Source: Fragum whitleyi (taxonomy: Eukaryota; Mollusca; Bivalvia; Cardiida; Cardiidae). Taken from it: a DNA stretch of 64,000 nucleotides. The position numbers were made by a program, and so were the translations under genes. Every line of letters starts with the position of its first letter. Position 1 is the stretch's first letter. The DNA is taken from contig OX411544.1 of the NCBI GenBank assembly GCA_948146395.1, positions 35,794,457-35,858,456 on the forward strand, given 5' to 3'. Shown one piece after another: positions 59,749 through 64,000 of the stretch. The notes under the pieces are model-generated. The model saw only the letters and a list, made by a program, of their open reading frames with translations, was not told the origin of the DNA and did no database searches.

Positions 59749-61810
59749 ACACCAAGTTTGATATATATTTTTTTTATATTTTCATTATCAAATTTAGACT
59801 TTCCTTTATTGAGCTTTAAGCAATTCAACGTGCACTCAAATACTCGATGTATACTAGTAAATGGAATCGTTTGTTCTAACTTGTACGTTCCGACGACAAA
59901 CCTCTTAATACCACTACATTTTTATATCCTTTTATTTAGTTTTGATAGATATATTTGTTACTCACACAGCTCACCTTGTCTTCTCTAACGGACCGCCATC
60001 AGAGATATCCTTGTCTTACACATGTGTAAGATCACATTTTAAATGACGTCATCTAAGGTACGTTTTCGCAGTATTCCTGTCATCATAGCGTTTCAAAAAA
60101 TGGTATTTAAAAACGTACAAAATGATGTTAATTTGGGCAAAAGAATGGGTTACTTTTTTAATAAAGACAAGCTGATCTTAACCTCGTCTAGAAAAGAAAA
60201 GTTATTAAGCTCGCCTTGGCTCAGATAAAATGTCATGACTGATTTTATATGTTTCCGCGAACAGATGTAGTTTCCCAGCTTTTTTATTTGTTTATGTACA
60301 CCCGGAATGAAGGATTAAGATGCATGGTCCTAGAGCACGTTTTACTAAACTTTTTGCGAAAAAAAAAAAAACGTAAGTCAAAATCAAATATCGTATCCGG
60401 GTGTTTTCTTTCATTATTTGTTCTGCCTTGCAATATCTCATTGGAATTGTCTTTAGTAGGCGATTTCAATGAGATGATGCATGGCAGAATTCCATATTTA
60501 GTTACTACTGTAGAGGCAACTTTAATTTTTAACTTACGCAAAAAATGATCGTAAGATGTTTAGTAAAACGGACCCCTGGTTTACACCATGACAGATTGCC
60601 TTCTTTACAACAACGTTATATACGGATTCCCATCTTGTTCTTCTTTTTCTACATCTCATGGTTGTATTTATACATTGAATTTGGTTATTATATCACTCGC
60701 TTGTAGCTCATTGACCTTACATGGTGGACTAGACGTAAACCTAACCAAGTGGGACAAACAAACGAAGAGGGTGATCAATGTTTGGAAGGCAGTAGTAATC
60801 AACATGAGGATGGTATCGAACTCAGAAAAATATCTCAACCAGGTAAGGTTCATGGGCCTTTATATATCAGTCTATTTAGTACAAAATGTCTCATTGGCCC
60901 AAGAGCCAATGAATCACTTAATCATTCTCTATATATCTCAAATTAGACCAGGTTTAGTTGGCCACATCTAAAGACCTGTAAGGTCCTTTATAGTTATTTG
61001 TGGGAATATACTGGAACTCCGATGATTATTGATGACGATGTGCACATTAACTTGCTTTCTTTCTTTTTTTCATTTTTATTAAATAAGATTATCTACTTGT
61101 ATTTAAGAGGATTGAGTACACCAGCTTTCTATTTTCAAATACAAAATATAATGTGAGTTATGAAAAATTGAAGTGTGCGTTTCTTTGCGGTAAAGATTTA
61201 TCTTATAACTATACAAATATCCGTGTGATAACACCCCGTATGATGTTTGTTTTATTATATCACATAGTTATTTTAAGAACAATGATATAATGCGGTTATT
61301 TTTAGAAACTTGAATTTCTGTTTGAAACATCGACGAAAACTAGGCAAATAGATGTTATAAGATAAATATAATACGAGCTCAGTGTATTGTATGAAAAAAA
61401 TATCTAACTCGGTTGTGAGGATTGGTAATTGCCTCGGCAGAGCCTCGACAACTATCAATTCTCCCAACCTCGTTGCATATTTTTTTTTCATACAAAACAC
61501 TGAGTACGTATTATATGTATATACATAACATTTTGTCACTACGTGGATCCTAAATAAAGCGTTCTGTTTTCACTGTTGATATGGTGTTCTTTCAGCAGAA
61601 TCGACAGAACCAGTGGCAGATCCAACAAAAACTCAGAAAATTGTAGAAATGATATTAGGCACGAACCAGGAGGTCCACGTTACATCAAAACTGACCACGA
61701 AACTGACCCGGGAGTTCTTGACCCAAAATAAACTGGCCTCCACGTGCCTCAACATCGTGGCTGTTCTGTTGATGATTGTCGTGGCTTTTGTCATCGGTGT
61801 CTACAAGTGA
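37007..61810 (+). CDS. SLC5A: SLC5-family sodium/solute symporter (SGLT-like), 15 exons
   Basis: This should be a plasma-membrane Na+-coupled importer of the solute:sodium symporter (LeuT-fold) family. The fifteen predicted exons sum to 1950 nt (649 residues plus stop), with all junctions GT-AG and in phase (intron phases 0,0,0,0,0,1,1,0,1,1,2,0,0,1). The expected family landmarks appear in order: [118 protein letters not shown] and a hydrophobic C-terminus (TM13). Length matches SGLT1-type members. Positions that line the sugar site in human SGLT1 are mixed: Asn61, His66, Glu85, Trp269 and Lys299 are kept, while the equivalents of Thr287, Tyr290 and Gln457 are Gly265, His268 and Val435. The substrate is therefore open. 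Alignment to SGLT1 is from memory. Confidence 0.95.
39027..39470 (+). mobile_element. Dispersed repeat, family 'acgggtgttat', in SLC5 intron 1
   Basis: Contains 'ttccactagtggaata', 'aatgacgtcataatgt', 'gcgttataagtttcgcgg' and an inner palindrome around 'aaactcggcgcagcctcgat'. The open frame 39432-39614 starts in its right end and continues into unknown sequence; I do not call it a gene. Confidence 0.7.
40312..40530. mobile_element. piggyBac-like MITE in SLC5 intron 1
   Basis: TTAA at 40308-40311 and 40531-40534; TIRs CCCTTTGCTGTTTA and AAAACAGGAAAGGG. Length 219 bp, no coding capacity. It lies about 90 bp before exon 2. Confidence 0.85.
40618..40689 (+). CDS. SLC5A: SLC5 exon 2
   Basis: 24 codons after tttcag: [20 protein letters not shown] then PWFA|gtaagg. 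It carries the conserved loop into TM1 (residues 29-52). Confidence 0.9.
42786..43235 (+). pseudogene. 5'-truncated LINE 3' end with AAT tail
   Basis: The frame 42786-42905 reads [20 protein letters not shown] and on to KQHLL, the typical C-terminal VWNxLPxxIR motif of a LINE reverse transcriptase, of a different type from the one at 8146. It ends with an A-rich 3' UTR and 'gaaataaagttattatta', running into an AAT microsatellite (43166-43225). It lies in SLC5 intron 2. Confidence 0.65.
43408..43512 (+). CDS. SLC5A: SLC5 exon 3
   Basis: 35 codons (residues 53-87) starting [20 protein letters not shown]. This is the unwound TM1 with sodium-site and sugar-site residues Asn61, Ile62 and His66, followed by the start of TM2 with Glu85. 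SGLT1 has Gly where Glu65 sits. The acceptor 'gtgaag' is weak but the phase and alignment are unambiguous. Confidence 0.9.
44378..44437 (+). CDS. SLC5A: SLC5 exon 4
   Basis: 20 codons ([20 protein letters not shown]), the rest of TM2. Acceptor atttcag, donor AAG|gtaaga. Confidence 0.92.
45023..45188. mobile_element. Fold-back MITE, family TTAAGGTAGTGG, in SLC5 intron 4
   Basis: Ends TTAAGGTAGTGGAACC and 'tttaccttaa'. Palindromic centre 'aatgaaaatcatt'. Confidence 0.75.
45571..45675 (+). CDS. SLC5A: SLC5 exon 5
   Basis: 35 codons: [20 protein letters not shown], then TM3 to VITKLA|gtaggt. It includes the family loop PEYxxKRxGG. Confidence 0.92.
46506..46611 (+). CDS. SLC5A: SLC5 exon 6
   Basis: [16 protein letters not shown], then TM4 to GVFTLL plus the first base of a Gly codon (phase 1). 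Homologous to the SADIFSGAIFI region of SGLT1. Confidence 0.92.
46945..47135. mobile_element. MITE related to HES3 intron insertion
   Basis: Matches parts of 27858-28213 ('ctgcgttattaatgaactga', 'tgatttaccttaacctta', 'cttcgacctgcct'), shorter by an internal deletion. It lies just before SLC5 exon 7. Confidence 0.65.
47165..47245 (+). CDS. SLC5A: SLC5 exon 7
   Basis: Completes the split Gly and encodes [20 protein letters not shown] (TM5), a highly conserved family segment. Donor A|gtaagt, phase 1. Confidence 0.93.
47246..49491. other. SLC5 intron 7, with repeats
   Basis: A tRNA-derived SINE (about 48045-48290: 'gcggtttaggcgctcgac', 'gtggtacgtgtcccacc') and a fold-back element (about 48970-49115: 'cgggcgtaaacattggcaga' against 'tctctgcatatgtaaacg'). 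Short direct repeats of 'cagatacgttataaacagtt' at about 47295-47490 derive from sequence just after exon 7. Confidence 0.6.
49492..49697 (+). CDS. SLC5A: SLC5 exon 8
   Basis: 69 residues: [39 protein letters not shown] and then TM6 ending IWHWCCDQ|gtatcc. SGLT1 reads LWYWCTDQ here, so Tyr290 of SGLT1 is His268, and the Thr three residues before it is Gly265. Confidence 0.93.
50041..50176 (+). CDS. SLC5A: SLC5 exon 9
   Basis: [20 protein letters not shown] then TM7 ([20 protein letters not shown]). Lys299 matches SGLT1 Lys321. Ends in phase 1. Confidence 0.93.
50650..50725 (-). mobile_element. tRNA-like SINE fragment
   Basis: The complement contains a B-box-like GGGTTCGATTCCCGGG and an A-box-like 'aaatgaggtagatcatagg'. 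The stems do not fold into a convincing tRNA, so it is read as a SINE remnant in intron 9. Confidence 0.45.
50931..51038 (+). CDS. SLC5A: SLC5 exon 10
   Basis: [15 protein letters not shown], then [16 protein letters not shown] plus a split Gly. This is the cysteine-rich extracellular loop 7-8 of SGLTs, with all expected Cys positions. Confidence 0.93.
51150..51720. repeat. Dispersed repeat 'gctcacccgagcacaacgtg' with tandem units
   Basis: The head 'agcacaacgtgctcaagggg' is followed by units 'cctgaaccacttgaccgatt' (51303) and 'cctgaaccacaggaccgatt' (51478) with 'ggcgtggca'. Same family as 13321-14350. Confidence 0.75.
52306..52960. mobile_element. Non-autonomous element with about 157-bp tandem repeats
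   Basis: Ends CCCCCGCCG (52308) and CGGCGGGGG (about 52946) are inverted. Inside is a 'cgtccgtcattccgtcattc' low-complexity start and three tandem units beginning at about 52404, 52560 and 52719 ('gagcatatctcctaaagtat', 'agtgcagtgcac'). A related copy lies at about 38040-38420. Confidence 0.7.
53395..53690 (+). mobile_element. tRNA-derived SINE, family 2, with (ATCA)n tail
   Basis: The tRNA-like head 53399-53474 has a 7-bp acceptor-type pairing, 'tagcgcagttggtagcgcg' (A box) and 'gggttcgatcccc' (B box), but the anticodon arm is mispaired. A conserved body (about 53500-53620) and the tail 'ccattcaatcaatcaatc' follow. Related copies are 62865-63120 (-) and 5525-5680 (partial). Similar SINEs of the V/Deu type are known in molluscs (RUDI). 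Confidence 0.8.
53732..53840. mobile_element. Hairpin MITE, family 'gatgacaaaacggt'
   Basis: A copy with a degraded left arm ('atgacaaaacggcagaaa') and an intact right arm ('agcggggtataatttgcaaa', 'gtaccgttatgtcatcctga'). Confidence 0.7.
54925..55075 (+). CDS. SLC5A: SLC5 exon 11
   Basis: [20 protein letters not shown] then [20 protein letters not shown] and QRELMITG plus a split Arg (phase 2). TM8 carries Ser370 and Ser371, matching the sodium-binding Ser392/Ser393 of SGLT1. The SGLT1 Ser389 position is Ala367, as in bacterial vSGLT. Confidence 0.94.
55310..55560. repeat. Fold-back repeat 'agactctggccagcctgtg'
   Basis: Palindromic around 'tgtgcacctgcacagacaga', flanked by 'cctgtgcgtgacatttctac' and its inverse. 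Copies are also at about 46270-46490, 53020-53370 and 62140-62310. Confidence 0.65.
56291..56400. mobile_element. Hairpin MITE, near-perfect copy
   Basis: Two arms of about 48 nt: 'atgacaaaacggtgcaaact' through 'ataccccgctttgc', and 'gcaaagcggggtata' through 'gtaccgttttgtcat', separated by about 14 nt. RNA from either strand would form a long hairpin. Other copies: 7188-7301, 23355-23470, 53732-53840, 63191-63296. Confidence 0.85.
57517..57685 (+). CDS. SLC5A: SLC5 exon 12
   Basis: [16 protein letters not shown] (TM9), a loop, [16 protein letters not shown] (TM10) and ending FWTRTTEK|gtaggc. SGLT1 reads YIQSVTSYLGPP; its Gln457 aligns with Val435 and its Thr460 with Ala438. Confidence 0.93.
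58690..58980 (-). mobile_element. tRNA-derived SINE copy, family 1, reverse
   Basis: The complement shows 'atcgtcgctaccgt'-type body sequence, 'gctcatatgg'-like and 'gacgtcaaaccgaggc'-like motifs, then a tRNA-like head near 58900-58980. It lies just before exon 13. Confidence 0.6.
59013..59228 (+). CDS. SLC5A: SLC5 exon 13
   Basis: 72 codons: [20 protein letters not shown] (TM11), [18 protein letters not shown], then TM12 ([15 protein letters not shown]) and RRPKQE|gtaagt. RPDILTKLH matches the conserved loop 11-12. Confidence 0.94.
59717..59748. repeat. Poly(A) run
   Basis: About 28 A residues in SLC5 intron 13, possibly the tail of a retroposed copy. Similar runs lie at 6059-6082 and 41381-41400, and a T-rich run at 46919-46946. 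Confidence 0.9.
60339..60570. mobile_element. Fold-back MITE, family 'gttttactaaac'
   Basis: Inverted ends 'cgttttactaaactttttgc' and 'gatgtttagtaaaacg', with an inner palindrome 'ctcattggaattgtctttag...cgatttcaatgaga'. Other copies in SLC5 introns: 42368-42600, 44479-44711 and 50361-50590. Confidence 0.8.
60707..60842 (+). CDS. SLC5A: SLC5 exon 14
   Basis: [20 protein letters not shown] then a hydrophilic cytoplasmic loop to ELRKISQP plus a split codon. LTWWTR is the conserved start of the long intracellular loop before the last helix. Confidence 0.93.
61190..61530. mobile_element. Complete copy of the 'ttatcttataac' MITE
   Basis: Starts 'atttatcttataactataca' and ends about 'gtacgtattatatg'. 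Contains an inner hairpin 'cagtgtattgtatgaaaaaa' against 'tttttttttcatacaaaaca' with a 'cctcggcagagcctcgac' loop. It is the uninterrupted counterpart of 24585-25850. Confidence 0.7.
61596..61810 (+). CDS. SLC5A: SLC5 exon 15
   Basis: Encodes [20 protein letters not shown], then a linker ([16 protein letters not shown]) and the last helix [19 protein letters not shown], ending at TGA. The acceptor is a tandem NAGNAG (ttcagcag), so the exon may start at 61596 or 61599, both in frame. Confidence 0.93.
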
Positions 61811-61827
61811 TCAAAAGTCTTAAGTGA

Positions 61828-61833
61828 AATAAA
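61828..61833 (+). terminator. Poly(A) signal of the SLC5 gene
   Basis: AATAAA 17 bp after the stop codon. The 3' UTR would be very short; other AT-rich signals further on cannot be excluded. Confidence 0.55.
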
Positions 61834-62414
61834 CGTATTGGAACTTAGATTCATTAGTATATTACAATATCTATTCAGACATATACTTTACTCATTCCAA
61901 GAGTATTGACGTCAGCACGTTCGACTTGTCCAAAGTTATACTGTTCACAAAAAGTAGAGGAAATTGTACGTTTGATTTATGGTATTCTGGTCAGCTTGAT
62001 CATCCATACATCTTCAGGGCTCCGTTTTTGAATCATCAACAAAAAAGCCAATTTTTTGATATCGTGACAATATCTGACTGTGAATCACAGGGTTTGACAG
62101 CAGTCTGGACTCACCTTCTTTGAGTAGCGTTGACAGCCACATACTGTATATAAAAAGTTACCTGATGGCCTACAGATATTTTGAGACCTTATCTATCTAC
62201 TAAACGCAATGTGAAGACTCTGGACAGACTGTGCGGGTGCACAGGCTGGTCAGAGTCTTTGCTTTGCGCATACATGAATCTGTTGGAAGTGTAACACACA
62301 GGCTGGTTTCAAAGTTAATACGAGTTTATTTTGATATTACTCTATTAAATCCTGCTATGTGGGTACTCATTTGATCAACTAATCGTGACGATTCCAATGG
62401 GTACCCACAACTTA

Positions 62415-62830
62415 AATGACCGACGTCGCCGGAGTGAAATAATCCCGTTGAATATTTTTGACATTACACGGGTGTTATTACACTAGTGGAATAACTATGC
62501 AAATGAGCTCAGAACGAATAGCAACGCTGTATTGTAACCACGAAAATGACGTCATAATCTATGTTTTTTGACGTCATTTTTAAACGGCGTTATAAGTTTC
62601 GCGGAAAATTGAAACCTTGAATTTCAAGAATTTTGACGATTTTTCGCTAAAATTCGGGTCATATTATAAACAGAATATAAAATTTGTGCTCATAAAGTAC
62701 AGAATTTATTAAACTCGTCATCTAAAACAGATAAAAACTCGGCACAGCCTCGTTTTTATCTGTTTATAGATGACTCGTTTGATAAATTCAGTATTCAATG
62801 ACCACTCATTCAATATCCTCTCTTTATTTA
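62415..62830 (+). mobile_element. Dispersed repeat, family 'acgggtgttat'
   Basis: A close copy of 39027-39470 downstream of the SLC5 gene, including 'gaccactcattcaatatcct' at its right end. Confidence 0.75.
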
Positions 62831-62864
62831 TAATTGGGTTCAACGCTGCTTCTGGCATTTTTCA

Positions 62865-63120
62865 GTGGTAGCCTAGGGGTCGGGTATGTATCGCTTTGGT
62901 TGGGGCATCTAACTAGGGAACCTTGGTATTTATCGCACCAGTACTACCATAACATCCTTTCCTACCTTCTAGCTGCTATCTCACATAAGTCTTTGATAAT
63001 CTGTTCATTGTTGGGCGACCGATTGCAGGGAGGAATGCTTGTCACCGTCGGGGATTGAACCGGGGACCTTATGACCTTATGTTTGCCAGTCCTACGGGCT
63101 ACCAAATGCGGCGATACGAC
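62865..63120 (-). mobile_element. tRNA-derived SINE, family 2, reverse
   Basis: The complement carries a tRNA-like head (B-box-like 'ggttcaatccccgac' at about 63046-63062) and the body seen at 53500-53620 ('atgtgagatagcagct'). Confidence 0.65.
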
Positions 63121-63190
63121 GGCTGCTGCTAGTACTCGCAACATGGAGTTTCGTGGAGAAATGATAAGATATTAGTCCTGCCCTGCATTC

Positions 63191-63296
63191 AGGACGACAA
63201 AGCGAAGCAAACTTTTTTGCAAATTTTACGCCGCTTTGCATGCAAGCGCAAAGCGGTGTATAATTGGCATACATTTTGCACCGTTTTGTCATCCTG
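63191..63296. mobile_element. Hairpin MITE, family 'gatgacaaaacggt'
   Basis: Arms 'aggacgacaaagcgaagcaa' and 'gcaccgttttgtcatcct' around 'acgccgctttgcatgcaagc'. Confidence 0.75.
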
Positions 63297-63762
63297 AACG
63301 CAGGACAGATTTATCCCCTCTTATCTAAAACTCTGGAGCAACGGCCAAACAAGGAAAGATTGGAACTTAAAAGTGATTGGATCTTAAAAGTACTGATTAT
63401 AAAGACTTGATCAGATTTTTATAATTTCTTTTACTAAATGATAATACATTCATTAAAATGTTTTAGCTTAAGATGATTTAGACTGGTCCAACTTAAAAGG
63501 AAATTGAGACAATTTTTTTTTTAAGTAGTTGTCTCGTTACAGTTTTTCGGCGTTTTGGGAAAAATGAACTTTAACCGTGTAACCGAGGTTTACCTTGGTC
63601 AACATTGTGAAAGCGGTTGAGTTCAGAAATATTGCGGAATTATTGCGGTTAGAAATGCTCATTATTCCGACTCAATTCGATTATTTATTTCTTATTCATT
63701 TAAATGTTTACTTAATTGGACGATAATTTAGACTGGTCCCGATTAAAGGGAAATCAAGACAG

Positions 63763-64000
63763 ACCTCGGATGTATGTAAGGCGGATGGGTATGTAACGAA
63801 ATCGTGCATTTTGTTAGGCGGAAACAGTGTAAGAAAATTAGTACTGTAGATTTATATCTTTTACAATAAATAACGGCTGAAAAATCATTCTCAAAAATTA
63901 AAGTTTTTTTCAGTCGTTATTTAAGAATCTAAACATATCTATATTAGGATTCGACGGTTTCACGTCAGTGACTTACACAAGTAGCGTTGGCGACGTCGAA
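63763..64000 (-). mobile_element. Fold-back repeat, reverse copy, cut by window end
   Basis: The inverse of 31640-31945, sharing 'atgtatgtaaggcggatggg', 'gcggaaacagtgtaagaaaa' and 'aataacggctgaaaaatcat'. Confidence 0.65.

Overview
This is eukaryotic nuclear DNA. Genes are split into small exons with GT-AG introns, the sequence is AT-rich and saturated with mobile elements, and there are no bacterial operons. The repeats (tRNA-derived SINEs with an (ATCA)n tail, 'gagctcacctgagcacaacgtgctcaagggg'-type repeats read in pieces, and 'cgtccgtccgtc' elements) together with the gene structures suggest a bivalve mollusc. That placement rests on pattern recognition, not on a search.

Left part, 1-31,000: three tandem, same-strand copies of a Hairy/Enhancer-of-split (HES) repressor gene, at 651-3571, 17306-20071 and 27520-30402. 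Each has three exons: a 17-codon N-terminus, a 31-codon exon carrying the basic region and helix 1, and a long exon carrying helix 2, the Orange domain and a terminal WRPW. The flanks of the copies are paralogous too, so the genes arose by duplication of a unit of about 10 kb. Later insertions can be timed against the empty site in a sister copy. The first inter-HES interval holds a 5'-truncated LINE (8146-15632), itself broken by two younger elements. The second holds a 13-unit 78-bp satellite (21852-22885) and a cluster of terminal-inverted-repeat (TIR) elements in opposite orientation (24724-27127). The ends of copies 2 and 3 and about 620 bp of their 3' flanks are nearly identical, as if homogenised. 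Copy 1 lacks an obvious splice acceptor for exon 3. Copies 1 and 2 share a proximal CACGAG + CACGTG pair upstream of a TATA box; copy 3 has lost both motifs.

Middle, 31,000-37,000: intergenic DNA with SINE and MITE copies and a long (ATTC)n/(GTTC)n tetranucleotide array, with no gene I can support.

Right part, 37,007-61,810: one complete 15-exon SLC5 (SGLT-type) sodium/solute symporter gene on the + strand. Its exons join in phase to about 649 codons. It keeps the structural and sodium-site features I can align by eye, but several positions that contact sugar in SGLT1 are changed, so glucose may not be its substrate. Its introns carry many small fold-back elements, SINEs and a fragment of another LINE. 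The last 2 kb is repeats.

The HES cluster and the transporter are neighbours only; nothing in the sequence links their functions. Intron positions are by-eye predictions from splice consensus and family alignment from memory; no transcript was available.
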